From positions 1 through 12,340 of the forward strand of contig SFPN01000041.1 in the NCBI GenBank assembly GCA_004551945.1: DNA of 12,340 nt, written 5' to 3'. Made by a program: the position numbers and the translations under genes. Below, piece by piece: positions 1 through 6,958 of this stretch. The stretch's first letter is position 1. Each line of letters opens with the position of its first letter. A model generated the notes under the pieces. That model saw only the letters and a program-made list of their open reading frames with translations. It searched no databases and had not been told where the DNA came from. The DNA is from Clostridiales bacterium. GTDB lineage: Bacteria; Bacillota; Clostridia; Oscillospirales; Oscillospiraceae.

Positions 1-71
1 GCAGCTGACAGGCCGCACTTACGCGTTTACGCGTCCGCGAAGAACAGAGGGCTTTGCCCGCATGTGAAATA

Positions 72-90
72 CCCCCGGCTTGGCCGGGGG
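72..90 (-). terminator. GC-rich hairpin downstream of proC, probable terminator
   Basis: A perfect 8-bp stem, CCCCCGGC (72-79) with GCCGGGGG (83-90), closes a 3-base loop. It sits about 30 bases past the proC stop codon. The flanks are AT-rich on both sides (TATTT after the stem on the minus strand, ATATTTATT on the plus strand), so it could stop transcription from either direction. The T-runs are short and interrupted, so it is weaker than the terminators after ridA and livF. Function is inferred from position and structure. Confidence 0.55.
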
Positions 91-119
91 ATATTTATTG
101 TATGCCGTTGGAAAGGATC

Positions 120-920
120 TTACTTGCCCAAAGCGGCGTTCTTGTCGCAGGCGGCAATGACCGCGTCCATGAAGGCGGCGCGGACCGCCCGCTGCTCCAG
201 GGTGCGCACCCCCTGAATGGTGGAGCCGCCGGGGCTGCACACGTCGTTTTTCAGCTGGTCGGGGTGCTTGCCGGTCTCCAGCACCATCTGGGCGGCCCCG
301 ATCATGGTCTGGGCGGCGTACTGCACCGCGTCGGGCCGGGACAGGCCGCAGGCCACGCCGCCGTCTGCCATGGCGTCCAGCACCAGGTAGAGGTAGGCGG
401 GGCCGCAGCCGGAGACGGCGGCGCCCACGTCCATCAGGGACTCCTCAATCCGGTAGAGTTTCCCTGCCTTGTCCATGATGCCCAGGAAGCCTTCCAGCTG
501 TTCCTGGGACACCTGGGCGCTGGCCTCGTAAAGAACCACGCCCTGGCCCACAGCCACGGGGGTGTTGGGCATGATGCGGATGATGGGGCAGTCTGCCGCT
601 GCCATCTCCTGAAGCTGGGCGATGGTGAGCCCTGCCGCCATGGACACCAGCACGGGCTTTTCCGCCCGGGCGGACAGGGTGGGGCGGATGGTCTCCAGCA
701 TCCCGCCCATCAGGTGGGGCTTGACCCCCAGGAAGAGGTAGCGGCTTTCCTGGGCGGCCTCCTGGTTGGACCCGGCGGCAAAGCCCAGATCCTGGGCCAG
801 GACCTGGGCCTTTTCCAGGCTGCGGTCCGCCAGAATGCCGTCGGAGAGGGTCTGGCTCACAGCCCGGGCGATGGCACCTCCCATGTTGCCGGAGCCGATG
901 AGGCCAAAGGTATATTTCAT
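120..920 (-). CDS. proC: Pyrroline-5-carboxylate reductase (ProC)
   Basis: This cytosolic enzyme reduces 1-pyrroline-5-carboxylate to L-proline with NAD(P)H, the last step of proline synthesis. The 266-residue product matches the usual family length (about 265-280). Visible family marks are the N-terminal Rossmann motif IGSGNMGGA (8-16), RIMPNTP (115-121), VSGCGPAY (169-176) in the substrate and dimer region, and the C-terminal signature around DVCSPGGSTIQG (226-237). I chose the ATG at 918-920 because AGGAG lies 8 bases upstream. An in-frame GTG three codons earlier overlaps that ribosome site and is unlikely. The gene stands alone on the minus strand, divergent from patB, with its own promoter near 1014-1042 and a hairpin after its stop. 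No damage is seen. Confidence 0.96.
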   Translation of the reverse strand: MKYTFGLIGSGNMGGAIARAVSQTLSDGILADRSLEKAQVLAQDLGFAAGSNQEAAQESRYLFLGVKPHLMGGMLETIRPTLSARAEKPVLVSMAAGLTIAQLQEMAAADCPIIRIMPNTPVAVGQGVVLYEASAQVSQEQLEGFLGIMDKAGKLYRIEESLMDVGAAVSGCGPAYLYLVLDAMADGGVACGLSRPDAVQYAAQTMIGAAQMVLETGKHPDQLKNDVCSPGGSTIQGVRTLEQRAVRAAFMDAVIAACDKNAALGK

Positions 921-928
921 GGAAATCA

Positions 929-933
929 CTCCT
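929..933 (-). promoter_or_regulatory. Ribosome binding site of proC
   Basis: AGGAG on the minus strand lies 8 bases before the ATG at 918-920. It decides the start, because the alternative upstream GTG (927-929) overlaps the site. Confidence 0.75.
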
Positions 934-1013
934 GTTCTTTATGAAAGTATTCTTTCCTCTGCGGCCGTTTGTTTTTCATAGAAACACCGGAATTCAGAGA
1001 ACTTGTTGCTGCC

Positions 1014-1042
1014 ATTGTATCACAGGGAGCAGGGGCAGGCAA
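1014..1042 (-). promoter_or_regulatory. Sigma-A-type promoter of proC
   Basis: On the minus strand, TTGCCT (1037-1042) and TACAAT (1014-1019) are separated by exactly 17 bases. Both boxes are close to the sigma-70/sigma-A consensus. Transcription would start near 1007, giving a leader of roughly 85 bases before the proC ATG. This is inferred from consensus match only. Confidence 0.6.
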
Positions 1043-1055
1043 GGGAAAGCCTGCC
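1034..1055. repeat. Inverted repeat covering the proC -35 box
   Basis: GGCAGGC (1034-1040) is repeated inverted as GCCTGCC (1049-1055) around an 8-base spacer. The left arm overlaps the -35 box of the proC promoter. The placement is what a repressor operator would have, but no regulator gene is seen nearby. It could also be chance or a short RNA hairpin. Confidence 0.4.
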
Positions 1056-1158
1056 AGAAACCGCCGCTTTTTTCTCGTCAGAATGGAAAAAGGCGGGGGA
1101 AGAAATTAGAGCGGTTTTGGCTTCCTGTCCAAGGTTTTTCCGGAAACTCCAAAGTCCC

Positions 1159-1187
1159 TTGCATCAACCGGAAAGGTGGGGTACAAT
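1159..1187 (+). promoter_or_regulatory. Sigma-A-type promoter of patB
   Basis: TTGCAT (1159-1164) and TACAAT (1182-1187) are separated by 17 bases. Transcription would begin near 1194, just before the ribosome site GAGGAA (1205-1210) and the ATG at 1217. This supports the late start for patB, because all earlier in-frame start codons, including an ATG at 1199, lie upstream of the promoter or have no suitable ribosome site. Confidence 0.65.
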
Positions 1188-1204
1188 TTGAAAAAATGAT
1201 GTGC

Positions 1205-1210
1205 GAGGAA
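1205..1210 (+). promoter_or_regulatory. Ribosome binding site that sets the patB start
   Basis: GAGGAA lies 6 bases before the ATG at 1217. The reading frame is open back to 941, so this site and the promoter just before it are what place the start at 1217. Confidence 0.65.
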
Positions 1211-1216
1211 CCCGAT

Positions 1217-2407
1217 ATGCAATCCCCACTTTTGCAAGAAATCAGTCTCCTCAGCCGGAAAAACACCGACTGCGTCAAATGGGACGCCCTGCCGGAAAAC
1301 TTCGGCCAGGAGGATCTGCTGCCCCTGTGGGTGGCGGACATGGACTTCAAGACGCCCCAGTGCGTTCGCCAGGCGCTCCGCCAGGCGGTAGACCAGGGGG
1401 TCTTTGGTTATTATCGGATTCCGGACCGGTATTATGACAGCATCCTTTCCTGGGAAAAGACCCGCCACGGAACCCAGCTGGAGCGCAGCTGGCTGCGCAC
1501 CACCTCCGGGGTGGTGTCCGGCCTGTTTCATTTGATCCGGGCCCTGACCCAGCCGGGAGACGGCGTCCTGCTCCAGACCCCGGTATACTACCCCTTCTTC
1601 CGGGTGGTCCGCCACACCGGCCGCAGACTGGTGTGCAGCCCCCTGCGGGAGGAAAACGGGGTTTACACTGTGGACCTGGAGGCCTTTGACCGAACCCTCC
1701 GGGACAACGATGTGAAGGTCTTTCTCCTCTGCTCCCCCCACAACCCGGTGGGCCGGGTCTGGACAAGGAAGGAGCTGGCGGGAATGCTGGACTGCTGCCG
1801 CCGTCACCACGTCCAGGTGGTGGCAGACGAAATTCACCACGACCTGATTATGCCTGGTCATACCCACCTCTCCGCTTCCAGCCTTTGGGAGGGGGAGGAC
1901 AAGCCCATCACTTTCTTTTCCGCCAGCAAGACCTTCAACCTGGCGGGGATGAAAAACTCCGTCCTGGTGATCCCACAGAAGAAGCTGCGGGATCAGTTCG
2001 ACCAGTTTGAAAAGGAGCTGGGCACGGGACCTGGCAGCACCCTGGACTATGTGGCCGTTGCCGCCGCATTCTCTGAAGGCGGCCCCTGGCTGGACGCAGT
2101 CCTGGAGGAGATTCAGGGCAATTACCAGCTCATGAAGGACACCCTGTCCCGGTTCCCGGGGGTTACCGTTTCTCCCCTGGAGGGAACCTATCTGATGTGG
2201 GTGGACTTAAAGGGCGTGGTCTCCCAGGAACAGCTTCGTGCGTTTGTTCAGGAGAAGTGCCGGATCGCCCCGGACTATGGCCACTGGTTCTACCCGGAAA
2301 AGAATGAGGACGTTCACATCCGCCTCAACCTGGCGGCTCCCCGCCAAACCATCCAGCAGGCGGCCCGCCAGCTGGAACAAGCACTGGAAGATGTCCTGAA
2401 AGCCTGA
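1217..2407 (+). CDS. patB: PLP-dependent C-S beta-lyase, MalY/PatB family
   Basis: This is a fold-type I PLP aminotransferase-like protein of 396 residues. The MalY/PatB branch (about 390 residues) cleaves C-S bonds by beta-elimination, for example cystathionine to homocysteine, pyruvate and ammonia, or cysteine to sulfide. Visible marks are SVKWD-like CVKWD (19-23), the branch hallmark LWVADMDF (37-44), TPVYYPF (121-127), CSPHNPVGR with Asn176, ADEIHHD with Asp204 that binds the PLP ring nitrogen, SASKTFNLAG with the Schiff-base Lys238, and a late Arg369 in HIRLNLA that should hold the substrate carboxylate. The start at 1217 has GAGGAA 6 bases upstream and a promoter directly before it. The longer open frame upstream would add about 90 residues unlike the family. 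ridA follows 60 bases downstream on the same strand. The exact substrate (cystathionine, cysteine or another thioether) cannot be read from sequence. Confidence 0.9.
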   Translation: MQSPLLQEISLLSRKNTDCVKWDALPENFGQEDLLPLWVADMDFKTPQCVRQALRQAVDQGVFGYYRIPDRYYDSILSWEKTRHGTQLERSWLRTTSGVVSGLFHLIRALTQPGDGVLLQTPVYYPFFRVVRHTGRRLVCSPLREENGVYTVDLEAFDRTLRDNDVKVFLLCSPHNPVGRVWTRKELAGMLDCCRRHHVQVVADEIHHDLIMPGHTHLSASSLWEGEDKPITFFSASKTFNLAGMKNSVLVIPQKKLRDQFDQFEKELGTGPGSTLDYVAVAAAFSEGGPWLDAVLEEIQGNYQLMKDTLSRFPGVTVSPLEGTYLMWVDLKGVVSQEQLRAFVQEKCRIAPDYGHWFYPEKNEDVHIRLNLAAPRQTIQQAARQLEQALEDVLKA

Positions 2408-2431
2408 CGGGCTTTTATGGCATGAGATAAT
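2404..2431 (+). promoter_or_regulatory. Possible promoter before ridA
   Basis: CTGACG (2404-2409) and GATAAT (2426-2431) are spaced by 16 bases. They could start transcription near 2438, ahead of the ridA ribosome site. The -35 match is only fair and overlaps the patB stop codon. ridA could equally be transcribed through from patB. Confidence 0.3.
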
Positions 2432-2467
2432 ATGGAACTATTTTTTGTAAAGAAAGGAAGTACCAGC

Positions 2468-2839
2468 ATGGAAATTCTGCACACTGACAAAGCTCCCGCC
2501 GCCATCGGCCCCTATTCCCAGGCAATTGAGGCCGGTGGATTCGTCTTTACCTCCGGCCAGCTGGGAATCATTCCCGATACGGGCGCTCTGGCTCACAGCC
2601 TGGCTGCCCAGACCGTTCAGGCCCTGGAAAACCTGACCTCCGTCCTGAAGTCCGCGGGGCTTACGCTCAATGACGTGGTCAAGACCACCTGCTATCTGAA
2701 GAACATGGAGGATTTCTCCCTGTTTAACGAGATCTATGCCCAGTACTTCGGAGACCATAAGCCCGCCCGCTCCTGCTTTGCCGTTGCCCGGCTGCCCAAG
2801 GACGGCCTGGTGGAAATCGAGGTCATTGCCGCGAAGTAA
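2468..2839 (+). CDS. ridA: RidA family 2-iminobutanoate/2-iminopropanoate deaminase
   Basis: RidA hydrolyses reactive enamines/imines, such as 2-aminoacrylate released by PLP enzymes, to 2-oxoacids and ammonia, and so protects other PLP enzymes. It is a small cytosolic trimer. The 123-residue product is of normal family length. It has IGPYSQA near the N-terminus (Tyr16), the ARSCFAVARLPKDG block (100-113) with Arg101, matching the catalytic Arg105 of E. coli RidA, and Glu116, matching Glu120. The start ATG at 2468 has AAAGGAAG 7 bases upstream. An in-frame ATG at 2432 has no such site and would add residues foreign to the family. The gene lies just after patB, a likely source of its substrate, and a strong terminator follows. 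Confidence 0.95.
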   Translation: MEILHTDKAPAAIGPYSQAIEAGGFVFTSGQLGIIPDTGALAHSLAAQTVQALENLTSVLKSAGLTLNDVVKTTCYLKNMEDFSLFNEIYAQYFGDHKPARSCFAVARLPKDGLVEIEVIAAK

Positions 2840-2862
2840 GGCGGCCGAATTGGATAGATTCT

Positions 2863-2897
2863 GAGAGGACCGCCCACAGCCGGCGGTTCTCTTTTTT
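2863..2897 (+). terminator. Strong intrinsic terminator after ridA
   Basis: An 11-bp stem (2864-2874 with 2882-2892, one G-T wobble) has a 7-base loop and is followed directly by six T residues (2892-2897). It lies 24 bases past the ridA stop. It should isolate patB-ridA from sbcDC, whose start is only 34 bases further on. Confidence 0.88.
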
Positions 2898-2930
2898 ACT
2901 CAAAGGGCATCCGGAGAAAGGGGGAGGGCT

Positions 2931-4067
2931 GTGAAGCTGCTTCATCTGTCGGACCTGCACATCGGAAAGCGGGTCAATGAGTTTTCCATGCTGGAGGATC
3001 AGCGCTATATATTAAAGGAACTGGAGGACCTGGCGGTCCGGGAACAGGTGGACGGGGTCCTGCTGGCCGGGGACCTGTACGACAAGCCGGTGCCCCCCAC
3101 CGAGGCGGTGAGCTTGCTGGATGGGTTTCTCACAGCCCTGGCCCGGAAGAAAATCCCCGTCTTTGCCATCAGCGGCAACCACGACTCCCCGGAGCGCCTG
3201 AGCTTCGGCACCCGCCTGATGGCAGGGGAAGGGATTCACCTGTCTGCTGTTTACCAGGGAGCGGAGGAACCGGAGATTCTTTGGGACGAGCACGGGCCGG
3301 TGTACCTCTACCTGCTGCCCTACCTGAAGCCTGCCCGGCTCCGCCATGTGTATCCGGAGGCGGAGGTGACCACCTATGAGCAGGCGGTGGAGTGGGCCAT
3401 CCGGAAGTGGAACGTGGACCCCGCCCAGCGCAACGTGCTGGTGGCCCACCAGTTCGTGGTGGGCGGGACCACCTGCGAGTCGGAAGAATTATCCGTAGGG
3501 GGCCTGGACCAGGTGAGCGCAGAGGTGTTTCAGCCCTTTGACTATGTGGCCCTGGGACACCTGCACGGACCCCAGACCATCGGCCGGGAGACCCTGCGCT
3601 ACTGCGGCACGCCGTTAAAATACTCCTTCTCCGAAAGCCGCCACCAGAAATCCGCCTGTCTGGTGGAGCTGGGGGAGAAGGGGGCTGTCTCCGTACGCAC
3701 GGTGCCCCTGCACCCTCTCCGGGACGTGAGAGAGCTCCGGGGCAGCTACGAGCAGGTCACCGCCCGGTCCTTCTATGAGGGAACCAACACGGAGGACTAC
3801 CTGCATATCATTCTGACGGATGAGGAGGACGTGCCCGAGGCCATGGGCCGCCTGCGGAGCATCTATCCCAACCTGATGAAGCTGACCTACGACAATCTCC
3901 GCACCCGCACCAGCCAAGAGATCCTGGGGGCGGAAAAGCCGGAGGAGAAGTCTCCCCTGGAGCTGTTCCGGGACTTTTACCAGCTGCAAAACAACCAGCC
4001 CATGAGCCCCGGGCAGGAGACCCTGCTCACCGGCCTGATGGAAGAAATCTGGGAGGGAGAGCCATGA
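2931..4067 (+). CDS. sbcD: SbcD, Mre11-like nuclease subunit of SbcCD
   Basis: SbcD is the metal-dependent nuclease of the SbcCD complex, which opens DNA hairpins and trims double-strand ends. The 378-residue product shows all Mre11 phosphoesterase motifs: SDLHIG with Asp8 and His10, AGDLYD with Asp48, GNHDSPERL with Asn83/His84/Asp85, VAHQF with His173, and ALGHLHGPQ with His210 and His212. The rest is the capping and SbcC-binding region. The start is a GTG at 2931: it directly yields the family N-terminus (M/V)KLLHLSDLH and follows a G-rich ribosome site (2920-2928). The next Met (residue 20) would cut off the first metal-binding motif. The stop overlaps the sbcC start by four bases, so the two are translationally coupled. 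I could not see a clear promoter in the 34 bases between the upstream terminator and the start. Confidence 0.95.
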   Translation: MKLLHLSDLHIGKRVNEFSMLEDQRYILKELEDLAVREQVDGVLLAGDLYDKPVPPTEAVSLLDGFLTALARKKIPVFAISGNHDSPERLSFGTRLMAGEGIHLSAVYQGAEEPEILWDEHGPVYLYLLPYLKPARLRHVYPEAEVTTYEQAVEWAIRKWNVDPAQRNVLVAHQFVVGGTTCESEELSVGGLDQVSAEVFQPFDYVALGHLHGPQTIGRETLRYCGTPLKYSFSESRHQKSACLVELGEKGAVSVRTVPLHPLRDVRELRGSYEQVTARSFYEGTNTEDYLHIILTDEEDVPEAMGRLRSIYPNLMKLTYDNLRTRTSQEILGAEKPEEKSPLELFRDFYQLQNNQPMSPGQETLLTGLMEEIWEGEP

Positions 4068-6814
4068 GACCCATGAAATTGACCCTGTCCGCCTTTGGTC
4101 CCTACGGGGATCAGGTGGAGGTGGACTTTTCCCAGCTGGGCCAGAAGGGACTGTATCTCATCACCGGCGACACCGGGGCGGGGAAAACCAGCCTGTTTGA
4201 CGCCATCACCTTTGCCCTTTACGGGGAGGCCAGCGGCTCCAACCGGGAGGCGGCCATGTTCCGCAGCAGTTATGCACAGCCGGGGACTCCCACCTTTGTG
4301 GAGCTGACCTTCCGGTGCGGCTCCCAGGAGTACACCGTCCGGCGGAACCCGGAGTACCTGCGCCCGGCCAAGCGGGGGGACAAGCTGGTGACAGAAAAGG
4401 CGGACGCTCTGCTGACCTATTCCGACGGCCGGCCGCCGGTCACCGGCACCCGGGAGGTAACCCGGGCCGTGTGTGATGTGGTTGGCTTGGACCGGGCACA
4501 GTTTGCCCGGGTGGCCATGATCGCCCAGGGGGAGTTTCTGAATCTTCTGCTGGCCAAGACCGAAGAGCGCAGCAAAATTTTCCGGGAAATTTTCCACACC
4601 GGTCCCTACCAGCAGCTCCAGGAGGCCCTGAAACGGGAGGCCTCCCAGGGGAAAGAGGCCTATGAGGCCCTCAGCCGCAGCATCCGCCAGCACATCGACA
4701 GCGTCCGCCCCCCGGAGGAGAGCCTGGAGGCCTGGCAGGAGGCGGCGGAGAAAGAGGAGGTTCTGCCCCTGCTGGACCGCTTTCTGGAGCAGGATGCCGC
4801 CGGACTGGAGGAATGTCTCCGCCTGGAGCAGGCCCTTCGCCAGGAAGGGGAGGCTCTGGACCGGCGGATCGGCAAGGAGGAGAGCATCGCCCGGACCCGC
4901 CGGGAGTGGGAGACTGCCCGGCAGCAGCTGCCCCAGCTTACCGCCCGGCTGGATGCACTCAGAACCGTTTGGGAGCGCGCCCAGCAAGAGGAAGATCCCC
5001 TTCGGCTTCTGCAGGTAGAAATTGAAACCCGCAAGGGACAGCTCTCCGCCTATGACCAGCGGGAAGAGCTGGACCGCCAGCGCAGGGACGCCCAGAGCCG
5101 CAAAGTCCAAGCGGAGCAGTCGGTGCAATCAGCCAGAGAAGAGACCCAGACCTTGGAGAATCAGCTGGCAGACTTACGCCGGGAGCGGGACAGCCTGGAG
5201 GGCCTGGACCAGCGGGCAGAAGGGATGCAAAGACAGCGGGAGGCTCTGGACCGCCGGGACCGGGACTTGGACAAGCTCCGGGATCTGCTGGCCCGGCACA
5301 AGTCCCTGGAGGATAGCTGGCAACAGGCGCTGGAGCAGTACCGGACCGCTGCGGACCGGGCCCAGTCTCTGCGCCAGGCCAGCTCCCGGACAGAACGGGC
5401 CTTTCTGGATGGTCAGGCCGGGTATCTGGCAGGCCTTTTGCAGGCAGGGGAGCCCTGCCCGGTGTGCGGCTCCCGGGACCACCCGGCCCCGGCGGTGCTG
5501 CCCCAGGAAGCGCCCACCCAGGAGATGGTAGAGCAGCAGAAACGCGCCGCTCAGAAGGCAGAGGAGAAAGCCGCCCAGGCCAGCCAGACTTCTGGGGTTG
5601 CCCAGGCCCGCTGCCAGGCGGCCCGGCAGGAGGCCCAGAACTGGGCAGAGACTCTTTTGGGACAGGAAGCGGCGGAGGATCTGCCCGGCTGCCTGAATCA
5701 GGCGGTTCAAACCCAGCGGACGGAACGGCAGCGGCTGGATCAGGAGGAAGCAGCCTTGAAACAGCAGCAGGCCAGACGCAGGACGGTGGAAGCCCGCCTG
5801 CCCAAGCTGGAGGACCAGGCATCCCGGTGCCGGGAAGCCATCCTGGAAGGGGAGAAGAAGGCCGCCGCCCAGGCCAGCCGGGCCGCTGCTCTCACCGCCC
5901 AGTGGGAAAGCCAAGGGGAGAGTCTTGAATTTCCCACCCGCCGGGAGGCTGCGGAAAAAATCCGGGCGCTGGAGGCGGATTGGAAGGCTGGAACCGCCGC
6001 TCTGACCGCTGCCCGGACGGACTATGAGGAATGCCGGGACCAGACCGCCCAGCTGGAGACCAGAGTAAAGACCCTCTTCGACCAGCTCCCGCCGGAGCAG
6101 GGAGAGGACCTGGCGACGCTGAAGGCCCGGGCAGAAGCCCTCCACGCAAAGCAGAAGGAGAACGCTGCCGCCCGGGAAGCTCTCCTCACCCGGTTTGACG
6201 CCAACCGGCGGGCAAGGGAGGGGATCTGCGCCCAACTGGACAAGCGGAAGCAGGCGGAGGAGAAGTGGACCCTGGTCCGGACCCTGTCCAACACCGCCAA
6301 CGGCACCGTGCCGGGAAAGGACAAGATCATGCTGGAAACCTACATCCAGATGACCTGGTTCGACCGGATTCTGGCCCGGGCCAACGTGCGCCTGATGTCC
6401 ATGACCGGCGGACGGTACGAGCTGTGCCGCCGCCGGGAGGCGGAAAACCAGCGGGGCCGCAGCGGCCTGGAGCTGGACGCGGTGGACCACTACAAGGGAG
6501 CCCAGCGCAGCGTAAAGACCCTCTCCGGGGGAGAATCCTTCCAAGCCTCCCTGGCCCTGGCCCTGGGCCTGGCCGACGAGATGCAGGCTGCTGCCGGGGG
6601 CATTCGTCTGGAGACCCTCTTTGTGGACGAGGGCTTTGGCTCCTTGGATGACGAGGCCCTGGAGCAGGCGGTGCGCACCCTGGGGGGCCTCACCGAGGGG
6701 AACAAGCTGGTGGGAATCATCTCCCACGTCTCCGCCCTGAAAACCCGGATTGACCGGCAGATTGTGGTGTCCAAAACCCGGGGCGGCAGCAGCACAGTTA
6801 AGCTGGTTCTGTGA
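4064..6814 (+). CDS. sbcC: SbcC, Rad50-like ATPase subunit of SbcCD
   Basis: SbcC is the SMC/Rad50-type ATPase that tethers DNA and controls the SbcD nuclease. The 916-residue product has the N-terminal half ATPase with MKLTLSAFGPYG (4-15), Walker A GDTGAGKT (35-42) and Q-loop Gln155. A long Glu/Arg/Gln/Ala-rich coiled coil runs from about 180 to 760, broken by the zinc hook CPVC (Cys465 and Cys468) that dimerises with a second molecule. The C-terminal half has the signature LSGGES (820-825), Walker B LFVDEGFG with Asp855/Glu856, the D-loop SLDD (860-863) and His888 in ISHVSAL. The ATG at 4064 overlaps the sbcD stop and gives the common start MRPMKL. The ATG at 4073 is a weaker alternative. 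The length is somewhat below the 1048 residues of the E. coli protein, as is usual in Firmicutes. Confidence 0.95.
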   Translation: MRPMKLTLSAFGPYGDQVEVDFSQLGQKGLYLITGDTGAGKTSLFDAITFALYGEASGSNREAAMFRSSYAQPGTPTFVELTFRCGSQEYTVRRNPEYLRPAKRGDKLVTEKADALLTYSDGRPPVTGTREVTRAVCDVVGLDRAQFARVAMIAQGEFLNLLLAKTEERSKIFREIFHTGPYQQLQEALKREASQGKEAYEALSRSIRQHIDSVRPPEESLEAWQEAAEKEEVLPLLDRFLEQDAAGLEECLRLEQALRQEGEALDRRIGKEESIARTRREWETARQQLPQLTARLDALRTVWERAQQEEDPLRLLQVEIETRKGQLSAYDQREELDRQRRDAQSRKVQAEQSVQSAREETQTLENQLADLRRERDSLEGLDQRAEGMQRQREALDRRDRDLDKLRDLLARHKSLEDSWQQALEQYRTAADRAQSLRQASSRTERAFLDGQAGYLAGLLQAGEPCPVCGSRDHPAPAVLPQEAPTQEMVEQQKRAAQKAEEKAAQASQTSGVAQARCQAARQEAQNWAETLLGQEAAEDLPGCLNQAVQTQRTERQRLDQEEAALKQQQARRRTVEARLPKLEDQASRCREAILEGEKKAAAQASRAAALTAQWESQGESLEFPTRREAAEKIRALEADWKAGTAALTAARTDYEECRDQTAQLETRVKTLFDQLPPEQGEDLATLKARAEALHAKQKENAAAREALLTRFDANRRAREGICAQLDKRKQAEEKWTLVRTLSNTANGTVPGKDKIMLETYIQMTWFDRILARANVRLMSMTGGRYELCRRREAENQRGRSGLELDAVDHYKGAQRSVKTLSGGESFQASLALALGLADEMQAAAGGIRLETLFVDEGFGSLDDEALEQAVRTLGGLTEGNKLVGIISHVSALKTRIDRQIVVSKTRGGSSTVKLVL

Positions 6815-6843
6815 AGGAGAACTTTGCGGAAGGTTCGCCCAAA

Positions 6844-6866
6844 TTGCAAAAAGAAGTTGCAAAAAG
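6844..6866. repeat. Tandem TTGCAAAAAG repeat at the promoter of the binding-protein gene
   Basis: The decamer TTGCAAAAAG occurs exactly at 6844-6853 and 6857-6866, a 13-base period. The second copy contains the putative -35 box. It could be a regulator site, an A-tract upstream element or chance. The spacing is not a clean helical turn. Confidence 0.5.
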
Positions 6867-6885
6867 GGGAAAACTATAGTACACT
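6857..6885 (+). promoter_or_regulatory. Probable promoter of the liv operon
   Basis: TTGCAA (6857-6862) and TACACT (6880-6885) are separated by 17 bases in an AT-rich stretch (TATAGTACACTATATT) that stands out from the GC-rich surroundings. Transcription would start near 6892, giving a leader of about 67 bases that holds a hairpin and the ribosome site. TATAGT and TATATT nearby are other possible -10 boxes without well-spaced -35 partners. Confidence 0.5.
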
Positions 6886-6897
6886 ATATTAACAATG

Positions 6898-6936
6898 CCG
6901 GGGAATACATAAGTCCGTGAAGGGCGGACATCCCGG
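6898..6936 (+). promoter_or_regulatory. Two-tier hairpin in the liv leader
   Basis: An outer stem CCGGG (6898-6902) with CCCGG (6932-6936), plus a G-T pair, encloses an inner stem GTCCG (6913-6917) with CGGAC (6925-6929). It ends 8 bases before the AAGGAGGT ribosome site (6945-6952). No T-run follows, so it is not a terminator. It may protect the 5' end or affect translation. I do not recognise a known riboswitch. Confidence 0.4.
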
Positions 6937-6958
6937 TAAAAATTAAGGAGGTAACAAA

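Noticed and set aside
2..67. Possible C-terminal tail of a plus-strand gene entering from the left (ends in TGA at 65-67, just before the hairpin)
   Set aside because: Only 21 codons are visible, their codon use is not typical of the neighbours and no family can be recognised. The position before the hairpin is suggestive but not enough for a call.
54..944. Plus-strand open frame of 296 codons opposite proC
   Set aside because: It is a shadow of proC: no ribosome site, no recognisable motif, and it runs through the hairpin at 72-90.
941..1216. N-terminal extension of the patB frame
   Set aside because: The frame is open, but it crosses the proposed patB promoter and gives about 90 residues unlike the MalY/PatB family. 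The start at 1217 has a good ribosome site.
2399..2415. Small hairpin AAAGCC-TGACG-GGCTTT at the patB stop, as a terminator
   Set aside because: The stem is only 6 bp with a 5-base loop, and the T residues are part of the stem. It is too weak to claim termination.
4660..6330. Repetitive Glu/Arg/Gln-rich and Pro/Ser/Arg-rich frames suggesting low-complexity or repeat DNA
   Set aside because: This is the SbcC coiled coil. Its composition explains the repetitive look in all frames.
5174..6862. Long minus-strand open frame (562 codons) opposite sbcC, and similar ones at 3977-5128, 6884-8188, 8201-9331 and 9225-10058
   Set aside because: Each lies opposite a well-recognised gene. The translations are Gly/Leu/His/Gln/Pro-rich with no family motifs, as expected for the mirror frame of GC-rich coding DNA.
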